A DNA stretch of 64,000 nt, taken from contig CM050690.1 of the NCBI GenBank assembly GCA_027574665.1, forward strand, positions 71,715,433 to 71,779,432, in the 5' to 3' direction. Positions within the stretch are counted from its first letter, which is position 1, and each line of letters opens with the position of its first letter. The translations under genes were made by a program, and so were the position numbers. The notes beneath the pieces are model-generated. The model saw nothing but the letters and a program-made list of their open reading frames with translations, did no database searches and was not told the DNA's origin. Below, in pieces: positions 36,301 through 48,500 of this stretch. This DNA is from Rhynochetos jubatus. Taxonomy: Eukaryota > Chordata > Aves > Eurypygiformes > Rhynochetidae.

Positions 36301-38470
36301 CAGTGACAGCAATGAGTAAGTTTTCCTTCAGGCATTTAATTTGATTATTTCATGAATTGTGCTGAAAACCAGAGAAATGGGGGTCTGGTCTTGCAACATT
36401 CTCTGGTAGCCTGTCTTTGCTAGCACAGTATGGGATGTGGAACTTCTCAGAAGCCATCTTATTCTATTTCTCCCTGCCCATTTTTGGCTTCACTTTGGAG
36501 TGGCCCCCCATGTAGCTTCAGCTGTTAAATTGTCAGGTAGCTGGCACCTTTTGTGCTGTCTACAGGCTGTGTAAACTGCAGGCATGAAGGTGCGGACTGA
36601 GTTTTCAATGTCTCAGTCCCCGCTGTGCTTATGTGGACAAGAGCAGAAGTTCCTCAGAACTGTGGTAGGTGTCAGTCTCCGTGCTGTCAAGACCTGCCAT
36701 TGTGGAGTTCTAAAAGCCCGCTGCCGTGACTTGCCCTGCAAAGGCACAGAGTCATTGTAGGCTGCTGGGAAGGCTTGCATACAGCGGAATATGTTATGTA
36801 TGAGAATAAGCTTGCTTCTTAAATAAAATTGCTGCTGAGACAAGGCCAGATTTTGTAGTTTTGTATATGTGCTGGGAAGTGGGATTTTTATGTGTTTTGT
36901 TTCGATTTTTTTTTTTTTTAATTGGGAGTGTTTTAGTGCATGTGTCTCCAGGGTCCGTGACTTGAGGAAACATGAGCAACCACATCTCATACTGCAGGTA
37001 ATGAGGACAAAGGAGATATGTTCCTTCCCAAAGGGATTGAATCCAGACAGCTATCTGTCTGGGCATGATTTATCCTGTGTGGCTTTGAAAGTGCAGGTAG
37101 TGGAGTGAAATGTGTCTGTAGAAGGATTGTGTTAGCAGTCATAGGGAGGAGTGAACTGCCCTGGAAGTACATGGAGCACTCTAATTGTTTTGTTAATCAG
37201 CTTAATTAATGAATGAGGTATAATCACTTCATGTATAAATGTCTGAGACTTTGAGAATGAACAGCCCTGGGGAAAGTGGAACTGAAATGACATGTATCCT
37301 TACAATTTTTTTGATGAATTATGTTCAGACTGTGATTTCTTGGGCTGCAGACAAGTGTGCCAGTGAAGATCTGGCCCTTAGGGTATGAGTTCTTAGGGAC
37401 TATGTTTTATATGGATTTTTGTTACTTGCTTGGGGCTTTTGAATTTTACACTAATTGAAAAAAAATTTGGAACAGGTGTTGCTTGTTCTGTATCATAGCA
37501 GGGGACAAGAATGTGAGTAATGCTTTCTTCCCTTGCTAGATCCCGACAAGTGATAATCTTGCTTTGGTTGGAACCTCTTACACAAAAGGGCACGATTACT
37601 TCATTCCCCTTCAAACCCTTCTTTAAAGTTCCCTCTTCTGCTACAGCTGATGCTACTGAGGTGCTATTGCTACAGCCTATCAAGCCGATTAGTAGTGTTC
37701 TCTTCTCCCGTGTGCATTTGTAAGGCTCTGTCTCCTGCTTCATGTGGTCAGCTTTCTGGATATGTGAGCATGATCTTGATCAGAGCATCGTGTGCTGGGG
37801 ATCCAGGACAGAGAGGGTTCCCAGCTCCTGTGGGATTGGGAAGGGGTGTGTGCGTGACAGTTAATCCTTTATATAAATGGTAACAAAATATTTAAGAAGA
37901 ATGTTTAGCTTCTAAATTGAGTGTTATAACAGGAGGGTGGAAAGCCCAGATGTATTGCATGGTGGTCTGTGCACTGCCTGCCTTTGTGTCGATAGGATAG
38001 TGTGGTGAATTGCTGTCACTTTTGAGTTTCCCTTTAAATCACAGGAGATCTGAGTAGGCTAGCACTCACCCTAGTTTTGTTTCTTTTTTTTTTCCCTCTC
38101 CCTCTTAGAACAATTTGTCAAGACATTGCCAGAATACCATGTGGTTGATCCAGCAAGAGTAGATGCAAGTGGGCATTTTCTTTCATTTAATTTACATCAT
38201 CACATCTCAGACACGAGGAAGAAGAGAGAGCTCAGCGAGAAGAAAAATGTGGTGTATTACAGAATTAACGACGAGGAGAAGGATCTGTTTTTTAACTTGA
38301 CCGTCCACATGGGATTTCTTTCCCATAACTACGTAGTAGAGAGGAGGCGTGGCAACCACACCAGTGCCAAGATTGCAACTCGCTCTGGAGTTCCTTGCTA
38401 CTTCATTGGCACAGTGTTGCAGCCAGGCTCTGGGAGTGGGACAGCAGCAATCAGCACTTGCAATGGCCTG
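33232..38470 (+). CDS. ADAMTS12: ADAMTS12, exons 1-2 (N-terminal 162 residues; gene continues beyond the window)
   Basis: Secreted zinc metalloprotease of the ADAMTS family, acting on cartilage matrix such as COMP (family knowledge). Exon 1 (33232-33355) encodes the signal peptide, with a hydrophobic core (VFWLLVLHVQAPCLG, about residues 12-26), up to FPDGRQ. Exon 2 (38109-38470) encodes EQFVKTLPEYHVV, RVDASGHFLS and EEKDLFFNLTV, the first part of the M12B propeptide. The split codon G|AA joins them in frame. Visible features are a furin-type RKKR (78-81), sequons N104 and N124, and the cysteines C138 and C159 typical of the propeptide. The match to mammalian ADAMTS12 is clear, including the MPC..RSW start. 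The remaining propeptide, protease domain and thrombospondin repeats are outside the window. Confidence 0.95.
33356..38108 (+). other. ADAMTS12: ADAMTS12 intron 1
   Basis: A 4.75 kb intron from gtcagt to a strong pyrimidine tract ending ccctcttag. The first 280 bases still belong to the CpG island. A T-run occurs near 36907. No repeat family or extra exon was recognised. Confidence 0.85.
38109..38470 (+). CDS. ADAMTS12: ADAMTS12 exon 2
   Basis: A 362 bp exon: two bases completing E42, then 120 codons ending at L162 (phase 0) before gtaagt. It carries the N-terminal half of the propeptide with LPEYHVV, VDASGHFLSF, YYRINDEEKDLFFNLTV and the end GTAAISTCNGL. Confidence 0.96.
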
Positions 38471-38744
38471 GTAAGTGATGTGACCTTTACTAGGGTTCTG
38501 GGCTACTTTTGGTGTCATTAGAGCTGAGCTAGGGCATTGGTATATGAGTATGTCTGATAAGAAACTGGATGAGCTAATCTGATACCATTCTGACATAATG
38601 CTCTGAAAGAATCGGTATGGATGTCATTTGGATTTTTGGAAGAGTGAATTGGGGTTTATTTTTTGGTAGATTTTTTTTTCTGGTGATCTGGACTGTACAG
38701 CTTGAAGCCATCTCCAGTCATTTCTTTGATCACTTTGGAGTCAC

Positions 38745-39021
38745 AAGCAGCAGGATGAGAGGAAATGGCCTCAAGTTGTACCAGGTGAGGTTTAGATTGT
38801 ATATTAGGAAAAATTTCTTCACTGAAGTCGTTATCAAACACTGGAACAGGCTACCCAAGGAGCTGGTTGAGTCACTATCCCTGAAGGGATTTAAAACAGG
38901 TGTAGATGTGGTGCTTAGGGACATGGTTTAGTGGGGGACATGGAGGTTTAGGTCTGTGACTGGACTCTATGATCTTAAAGGTCCAACCTAAATGAATCTT
39001 TGATTCCATGATTGTGTGATC
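38745..39021 (+). mobile_element. CR1 LINE 3' fragment
   Basis: The sense CR1 3' end is visible: aggaaatggcctcaagttgt, aggaaaaatttcttcactga, actggaacaggctacccaag, gtagatgtggtgcttaggga and ggactctatgatcttaaagg, ending in a degenerate attccatgatt tail. It belongs to an older subfamily than the 20268 copy. An inverted repeat (38695-38715 with 38761-38781) straddles its 5' edge. Confidence 0.92.
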
Positions 39022-40455
39022 CCATTAGTAGTTGGAGTGCCTTTGCAGTGCATCTGGATATGAGCTTCTGTTTCATTTTCCCCTAAAAAGAATGCAGCTC
39101 AGGTGCACCGAAACTGCTCTGCACATCAAACTAACTGGTGGTAGGTTGGGAAAACCAGAAGGTCTGCTTCAGAGCTGCAACTTCAAAAATAAATGTTAGG
39201 GTAGATGCAACCTTAGCCAGAGCTTTAAATTCAAACCTGAACCACTTCTAGGCATCTCTCATTCCAAAGAGCACCTCTAAGGCTGGAGCTTGAAATCTTA
39301 CGTTTCTTAATAGCCTGGGTTTAGACTGAAATGATGTGGTGGAAACCTTATTTTTTGCTGTGCTTTGATTTTCAGCACTACCATATCTTAGGTTCAGCCT
39401 TATCCTCTAGAACTAGAAACTTACCTTGTCAGGGAGGGCAAGAAGAGACAAACTGCTTGAATGTGAATTAGATGCTGTAGAGAACTGTGTAAAATGGCAC
39501 ATACAATCTGTGAGAGGCAAAACACAAATGGTTTGTGGAGTGTGCAGGCGGAGGTGATGAAGTGTGTGCAGCGTGCATGTGCTCTAGTGTCTTGATCCTT
39601 GAGTGACAAATGATAGTATTTGAAAGCGCGTAGAGAAGTGTACTGATGCCTTTCAGCCAACGCATCTCAGTTTACAACAGGTTAGGGACTGATGTTTCAC
39701 TCTTGAGCCTGAACTCAACACTAGGGTGAGTGTCTGTGAAGTGCAGTCTTTGCCTGCCAGCCTGTCAGTATCAGAGTATGTTCCTTGATATTATGAAGCT
39801 TTCAGAAGCTTTGGAAAATCAGTGAGTTACGGAAGGGTGCTGTCAGTGTAAAAAAGGTAACATGAAGACAGCTCTGACGTAGACAAAATGGGAAAGTGTG
39901 GAGTCTTATGCAAGTGCTGATAACACTTTTGGCACGCTGCCTAGAGAAACATACCATTGCTTGAGGTCAGAAGCCTCAGTGCCGCAGGCAGGAAGGTCAG
40001 GGATTTTTCAAGTAATTCTTCCAGTGGGGACCAACTTACCAAAACTTCCCTGAAATGCATTATGGTCATACAGGGTCAGTAAGGAAAAGGAGATATGATG
40101 ACACAGATAGCTCATTTGGTTGGTTTATCTTGTGCTTTTCTTAGTTTTCATGAGGATGAGAACTGAAAATGAGGTGCTAGGTCATCATTATGCCCACTGA
40201 AGTATTTAATCTACAACAAGGATTAAAAAAAATATTCAAATTACATTTTAAATTCAGCTTGGTAATAGCCCTCAAGGTGATCCTTTAATTTGGGTTACAA
40301 ACTTCTTGAGGTTTACTTTGGTTTGGGAGTTTGTGAAACGATGTTTGGTAGAACATGGACTTGGGTATTCTTTCTTTTTGACAAAACACTTGTATCAGAA
40401 AAATACTGTTGTAGTTTGGTTTCTCTCCTTGCTCCAAGCTGAAATGTTGAAAATA

Positions 40456-40510
40456 TAGAATCATTATTATTAATTCAGGTTGAAAGCGACCTCTAGGAAA
40501 AAGATGATGG
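40456..40510 (-). mobile_element. Possible CR1 3'-end relic
   Basis: The segment tagaatcattattattaatt followed by caggttgaaagcgacctcta and a gatgat run resembles the reverse of a CR1 terminus. It is only about 55 bases and diverged, so chance similarity is possible. Confidence 0.35.
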
Positions 40511-41713
40511 TTTTGATGCGATGAATTTTGAAGTTCAGAAGTCACTTCTCTGAAGAGGTTGCAGTAAGAGTTGGTTCTAAATCTCTTAATTCTTCTGAGT
40601 GCCACAAGCTGGGGAAAGGTGGTTTAGCTTGCCTTTCCCCTGAAAGTTTTCCAAAAGATCCAGGGTCATATGAAAACATTTATTAATGAGTAGTTTTGCC
40701 AGCACTGAGAAATACAGTCTGGTTTTCGGGACAAAAAACTGATTTTTCTGGAACTGTGGTAGCCTGCTGCTTCCTGAGCTAATGTTAAATTATTTCCATC
40801 CTGGAGATCCCAAATTTTTTTGCTCTTCAGCACCATGTCTGTTTCTGCTTTTTTCTTTTTTCTTACTTCCTGGGGTGAGTATGTTTCTCTATTGAATGTA
40901 ATTTTTCTGTTTATTCTTATCAGGGGGAGAAGGAGAACTGTGAATAAGTAAACACTGTGGAAGTAGAGAAAATTGAGATGGGCATTTACTATCCCATGAG
41001 GAGAAATTGTAAGCTTGTTTACTGTAGGAGATTAATTATAAACTACTTGATAAAGAGTTATATGAAATAATGAATTACACAGGGTGAGTTGATAAGGATC
41101 CTTGGGACTGAGGTGGGAAGAAGAGGAAGATAACAAAACAGCGTGGTTGGAAGCTGCCAGCTGCCTAGGACATGCTTTGGCAGCAGTGTCTGGTGCATGG
41201 GTCCTCACCTGTGGCATTGAGGGTCAGGACTGCGCTGTGTGTGCTTCGGCAAATAGATGCCAGTAAAACTTACCTCCTCAGCCCACCACTGTGAGCTGGC
41301 AGAATGCTGATGTGTTCAAGTCTTGTAACCCAAGAGCTTGTAAAAACCATTATCTTGGCCTTCAAATACAGGGAACAGGAATATTAGTGATGTTCCTTTC
41401 CTGACGCCTGACAGCTCAGATCTGTTTATACAATGACAGGTACTGTACTTTCTTGTTGAGATGGTCTTTAATAAGCTAAATGAGGCACCAATTTACTGTG
41501 ATAATGAGTGACAGGAAACTGTGTGATCCCTAAAGTGCTAATTTTGATTTCTTAATGATAGGATCTGGTAAAAAAATTATAATACTGGACAATACTGATT
41601 TGATTAAATAAATGTGTTTTACTGGAATATACCTTTTGTTGATATTTTTAGTGGGAAGTGTAATTTTGTCCAAGTGAATTGCTTAAGAATGTCATCTTTT
41701 GCAACACCACCAT

Positions 41714-41735
41714 CCCCGCCCCCCCCCCCTCCCCC
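41714..41735. repeat. Poly-C tract
   Basis: A 22-base C run interrupted once by G and once by T. It is simple sequence. Confidence 0.9.
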
Positions 41736-42495
41736 AAATAATTGTGTCCTGAAGTGGGGCAAAATAAATTCCTAAAGATACTTGTGGGAGGTGAATCCTC
41801 TCATGTGAAGTCTATTTGATTCATATTTGAATGTTCCTGAATTTCCAGGATATTTGTGGTGTATAAGAACAAGACAAAGATGTGTGGTGTAGACTTGTAT
41901 TTGGTCATAAATATCGCTCACACACAGCACTGAAACTACAGAAAACCTGGAAATGGATTTTCATCTTCCTTGTGTTTTACTTTGAGATATATTACTGCTT
42001 TCATTGCCATTACATGGGCAGCGCTCATATAGCAAAAATATAACTCTCACTAGTCATTTTTATTCATGACACTCTTCAGAATCAAATTTCCTCTGCATGA
42101 ATCAAGTGGATATTGCTGAGAAGATGCAGTTTTCAGAGGGGCACCTATTTCACTCAATCATATTGACAAACGATTGAGAAAGAAAAGTGACACTTTCAAA
42201 ATTTGGGAAACAGCTTTTTGCCATCAGTGCTTCTCCAGATTGACAGCATGTTACTTTTTCAGCTAGAATGCCATCATACTTAGGAACTGCAGCATTTCCT
42301 TGGTTGTTTTGAAAAAAAAGTATGCTGATGTCTTACAAATTTCATTTTCCTGTGTGTCTATATGTTCCTAATATGGGTCTGAGAGAGGAGTAACAGGGAC
42401 AGATTTGAGATATAAGGTTGGGGGGGACCTTCATTGTATGACATTGTTCTTTTTTAGAAATGTAAATATGTTTCTAATTTCAGAAGTATATCTGT

Positions 42496-42517
42496 AAAAA
42501 AAAAAAAAAAAAAAAAA
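42496..42517. repeat. Poly-A run (22 A)
   Basis: Uninterrupted run of 22 A in ADAMTS12 intron 2. The bases before it show no processed gene or SINE body, so a simple expansion is the likelier reading. Confidence 0.9.
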
Positions 42518-45500
42518 GGCTTGTAAAGGCGTTTGGGCAGAATCAGACAAGAGAATGAAGACAAACTATTGGCGATTTGGAGGAACTAAGTTTTAATTTC
42601 CAAATCCGTTTTTTTCCTAACACCTTGTGATATCCTTGTTTCCCTTTCATGCGAAATACATCATGACCTTCTTAACGGGTTGAAGAACGTGATGCCGTAA
42701 GCTGTCTCTTCTCTGGGTCAGTTGTCTAGTTAAGTCTTTTGCTCTGTGGATCTTGTAGAATAATGATGAGACTGCGTTAATATGGGAAGAGTGGGGCAGA
42801 CCTTGTTGTTTATTTTGGCTCACAGCTGGAGGAAGAAACCTCAGAGAGGAAGTCACTACTGGAACACCAGAAATGGATCAAGCTGTGGGACTTTGGAAGA
42901 GAGCAGACATGAAATCTCTTAGGTACAGGAAAGTTTCCAAGAGGAAGTAAAGGGGGAAAATAGTTTCGTTTTTGTCTCTCTCTGTGGAAGTAATATTTGC
43001 ATTTCTCTTGTCAGGCTATTTAGGGCACACTTCTAATAATGCTTTATGTTTTCACAGCGCCGCAGAAGATTATAATGAACTTTTCCAAATGCTAATGCCT
43101 TAATTCTCAGTTGTGTGTTAGTCCTGAGATCCCTGTTGTCGCAGTAGTAGTGTCAGCTTGTCCCCTCAGCAAGGCTGGAATGGAGCAAAGCTCGGTGAAG
43201 TTGAATTAGTACCTTAGGTTTATGCGCTGAGTCCTATACAGCTGGGAAGTGAATTTTTCTCTGATAGTCAATAGTTTTCGTTAAGAACAAGGCCCTCTTT
43301 TATTCATCAGTAACACAGACGTTGTTTATAGTATTTTCATGTGACAGAGCATCATTAAGGCTTTGTTGCTTGACACTTCATTGGCAGCTCTACACTGTAA
43401 ATGACAATTGCTTCTGGTAATACTTTTATCTTCAAAGGCTATACCAACATTAGCAGGGAAATGGTAGAAGAATGGAAAAACTCTAGTATGGATATCGAGA
43501 ATGTTCTGGTCACATGTACCTGGTAAACTCCTGGCTGTACTGGGCCTTGCTTGGCACTGTGATCGTGCTTTGGCCGTTTCCAGCTGGTTAGACAGCTACC
43601 TCTGTCCCGATGGGCATCAGCGTTGACAAGAAGTGCTGTTGTTGTCGTGCAGACAATAGCAAGGCACTACAAAGTCATGAAGCACTGTTTGTTTATTTAT
43701 TCCCCCTCCCAAAATCCAGCTATTGCAGAACACTGGTGTTTCTTAGCAGTGACAGTGGTACACACTCTAACCTGTGGCTGCTCCATATGGTGGTGATCTG
43801 TAGAAAACTGGGTCAAGTCTGCTTCTCATGCCAAAGATATTTGAAAGGTTTCCCCCACCTCATTTCTTCCCTCCATGCCCAGCTGCAGTCAGGGCAGCCC
43901 TCTGTGACCATTTAGTTGGTGGCTGTATGAACATTTGTTTTTATTTGGCAGCTGGTGGGGGCTTTAAGTGGGACCTCTCTAGACAGATACGTGTCTGCCC
44001 TGACACATGTGGGAAGTCTGTCACCAAAAGGCAGAATGGTGGCTGAATTCTGCTCAATTGTAACCATTCTCCTTATTGCAGGATATCACCATTACGTGAA
44101 GCCTAAGAGTGAGCTCTGGTACATATGCAGTGTCATCTGTATTCTTCATCTGGTCCACTCCATGTAGCATAAAATCACCAATAGCATTTACCTGTTGCAG
44201 ACCTGTTGCAGTTTTGGAGAATTCAGCATGATCTCTGTTCTCCTGCTACATGCCACTAAGCTTTTCTGGTTAGTGTGAGATCCCTTTTCCTTGTTGACCC
44301 ACATGTTACCATGTTGTGATCTGGCAAGGGTTGAACAGTTCTGTGCAGGTACCGTAGCAGTACTTCAGTAGTACTGTGCCCTATGAAAGTGGTCTAATAC
44401 TGCTGTTCAGACTTTCCTCTCTTAATAAGGACATGGAAAGCCTGCGTCAGGATGTCAGACTATTCTGTGTTTTCCTTAAATAAGGTTTAGGGATAATGGA
44501 ATCTAAACTTTAAACCAGTTTCATAATATTTTCTACTAAAGTAATGGAAGAATAAAATGCAGTGCTGAGCTTGTAAGAGGGATTTTTGTCTGCTTCTATG
44601 TCTCCCAATTTGTGAGGTTGGTTTGTTGGTTATTAACAAATTATTTGTTAATCTGTTGTTAAGGGTAGTTACCAGAGCTCTGCAAGGCTACTTTTCTACA
44701 CAATTCTTTCCTGTAGCCCACGAAAATGACTGTGTCTTTCTGTTGTGACCAACAGCATTGTTTCTCTTCAGATGGAAGTGGTTCCAGTGCTGTAAATAGC
44801 TAAGGATGCGGCAGTGCAGAAATACACTTTAAGGAAAGGGAAGATGTAACCTTTTTAATTGCACTTGTGGCCACCTGAAACTGGACTCTGACATGGAATT
44901 GTACAGCCCCAGAACATGTTTGGATGCACATGCTGTTTTGATGGCATGTGTTTTAAGGGATGCTTTCAGGGGTGAATTGGAGTGTATTCCTGTAGTGCTA
45001 CCTCAGATAAATTAATTCCACTCTAGGGACATAGATATCGGGAGACAAATACACAGGTTCTTCAGGGCTTTCTTCCCCTTCACGCATGTCACCTTGCTTC
45101 CTCTAAGAGACTATCCCAGTTCTTTGTTTGCCATTCCCCTGCTGTATAGTCCTTGGTGGGTCCTGCTTGTGGTTGGAAGTATGGCAGACGGCCCCATCTG
45201 CCAGTCCTGTCTTCTTATTTAGGTGTCACTGACATGTCCACAGTAGCCTCTTTTGGTTTGTCCAGCTAGTCATAATCTGCTGGAACCAAAATGTAGCAAT
45301 AAGTTGTTTGGAGAATGCCAGGCATGAAAGCAACCTGCCAGCTTTTTCATTGGGGTGGGAATTGCTCCATGGTTGGATATAGTAGAGTTCCAAAGTCTAA
45401 ACATTGTGATTTGGCTTGTTCTGGTGCGTGTAAAGAAGGAAAGACAGGCTAAGTAACTGTTGTGTCTCTGCTGTATGTTTCTTCTCTCATTTACATGAAA

Positions 45501-48500
45501 GTAAATGCAGTGTTGCCTCTGCATCTGTTCTGTGTTGTGCTTGGTTTGCCTATTTTCTTTATATAATAATAAATATCTGGATATTCTCCTTGCTGGATTA
45601 GTGCTGTGGTTGTGTTGTGTGGTTTTGGGTTATTTTGAAGATGATGCAAAGGTAGAATGTGTGGTGGTGGTTTTTTTCCCCCCCAACAGATTCATCATTC
45701 AAACTTTGACTACTATTTTCTGCCGTACTTTAACATCCATCCCTTTTCTTTGTGTTTGAACTTCAACTATCCATCTGCCAGCTCCCTTCCCCCAGTCTTT
45801 TGTCTGCAAAAATACTCTAATTGACAGGTCAAACGTATCTCATCAGTGATCTCAATACATGAGAATCCGGCTGTGTCTGTGCCTCCAGGTCTTGGCCTTG
45901 TCACCTTTAACCAATACGAAGTTGTTAGACCCGTAGCTGGGTATGCCTGGAGTTTTTATAACATGGTTGTCATGTTTCAGTGGAACAGACATTGATGGGA
46001 TAGGTTAAAATAAGGATTAGGCAGTATGAACTGCTTTGAATGGAATACCCAGGGTTAGAATGTCTGGCTCCTTTAAGATAACTTTGTGAGAATACAAAAA
46101 ACCAAACTCTTTTTTTAAATATATTTTTAAGTCTTACTCTCTTGTTTAAGTCTGTACCTACTTATTTGCTAATTACTTAAGAATATTGTTTGCATACACA
46201 GCTGTTGATCGTATTTGTAGTTTCCATAAGCTACTGTAATGAATCTTCTACGTATGTGTGTGGGGTGTTGTTTTTTACCTACCCCCACTCTCCCCCTTGA
46301 AATATTCATTCATGATTTCATGAGTCTGATGAATTTTACAAAAAGTGTCTCATTTACTGAGGGAAACTGTGGAATTGTGAATTCAGCCTAAAGGTTCAGA
46401 ACCCAGAAGTAAAAAATACGCATAACATCTATATTGCCTTAATTCTTACTAATGTGAGGTTTGTAAGATGGCCTGTTCTCTGTTTTTCTAGTATCTTTGG
46501 AAGTTGTTGGCCAACTTCAGCCCAGTCTGAAACAGGAGTGGAAGTATCAAAGCTATTAAGTTCTTTTGAATTTTGCAGGTAAAGGTGGGAACATTTGGTC
46601 AGTGAAATAATGGATGACACATACAGGTTGACCAGCACAACTAGAAATTGTTACTGAGCAGGGTGCAGTGCTACCCCTGGTCCAGCTGATAGTGAGGAGT
46701 GCTGGAGGATTCAGGAGAGATTGAAGAAAATTAAGGGAGGAAATGGAGCACGTGAGAAGCAAATCTGTGGGGAAAATGAGGTTTTGATAGTTCTGCTGTT
46801 CATAGATTTTTTTTTTCCCTTTAATCCATTTTCATGATGCTGAAATGAAAGGTCCAGCTTGGAAGTAAACAGAATTGTTTACACTGGTTGCCATATTAAC
46901 AATGTGCTGTACCTGCTGCCCATCACAGCACATGCTTTGTGTGTAATCGTTAATGATGAGCATAAGAGAGGGGAAGAACTGAAGCTTTCCTACATACCCA
47001 GTCAGTGATGCATATAATGTGACATTAATAGGGACAAATCTTGCCAATTGCATGCCTTATTTTCTAGCTGTTGAAAAAAGAAAATTACCAAGAAAAGCCT
47101 GTCTTGCTCCTGTTCTGAGCAGACAAACATTGACAGGAATTTAGGGTGTGAAAAGCAGTGGTGATGTAAACAACAAACCCAAATAGCCTGTTTCTACTGC
47201 TTGCACATGGAGGATAGATGGGCTAGGGGTATTTTTGCAGCAGCTGTGTGAGCCTGGCTTCTGACACCAGCTGAAAACCAGCAACCTGAAGATCAGGTCC
47301 TGCCTCTTCAGTTCTCTTTGTCTGAGAGGAGCAGGTGCAGTCCCTGAGCAGCGTCAACATCAGGTTGTGGTTATACATACGCTTATATAGACACACACGT
47401 GAAAATCTGTATACATACATGTAGCTCTGTCATTGCAGAAGAGTTACACTGCAGCTAGAGCTCTTGGTTTAAGTTCTATGCTGTGTGTTTAGAAAGCATC
47501 TGTGCTATTGTATGTGGTGGGTATTACCAAGCCATGGCCAAATCTATTGGGTTTTCCCAGAAACCGACACTTAACAATGGACTTTCCCAACCCATTTGTA
47601 AACTGCAATAGAATTTAAGTATTTAGTAATTTAGTGTGGGTTATTTATGTGCTTTGTATACACACTGGCTCCAGGGTGTGCTCTGGAGAAAGATGCATCT
47701 GAAACTGCAAGCTTTAAAAATAAGTAAATAAATAAGTAGTAATAAAAAAGTTGGTTGTCTTGGCTAAACATTGCCTGTGTTTAAACACGTTCATTGTGCA
47801 TTCCAGTTCTTATGGGAGACAGCAGGTCCCTAATAAACTGCTTAGGCTGGTTGATGCATGGAAATCCTAAGAGCAGATCTAAATCCATTGTAGTTGTAAC
47901 TGACACTAAAGGCTCATACAGACACTGGTTTTGATTTGAAGTTTTCTTTTGTTAAAATCCCACACCTTTTCCATTTTTAAATGTATGTATTTAAAACAAA
48001 GACAATTCTAAATGCTCATTCCGAACTTTAGTATCTCTTTATTTGGATGCTATGTTAACTTTATCTGTTTCTTTATCTAGAGTAGTCATGGACCAAATCT
48101 GGTCAAAATTGGAGCCTTTGGATGAGGTAAATGTCTGTTTTATCCAGCACCCTCTGTCCAATAATGACTAATATACAGGGAAGAGAAAGAACAGCGCAGT
48201 GGGACATTTCCCCTTTGTTCCTTCTTGCTTCTAACTCAGATCAGATTTCTTGATATGGGTGTGTTTTCTTCCTTGAGAATCATTTGATGGATTAGTCTTC
48301 CACAGATTCACATACTTTCTTGGTCTTCCCTCAGTCACTTGGTGCTAGAAACATCCTTTCCTGTGAATTATAATGCTTAAAAAGATAGACCTAAATAATT
48401 TTTTGTTTTTCATCAGCTTCTCTTGCTGCTGCCTGAAGCTGTTGTGTTGGAGGAGGCAATGAACAGTCACACACTGAGCATAGTGTTTGAGATGGTTTAC

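Noticed and set aside
42440-42540. 22-A run considered as the tail of a processed pseudogene or SINE
   Set aside because: No coding or SINE body precedes it and no flanking direct repeat was seen.
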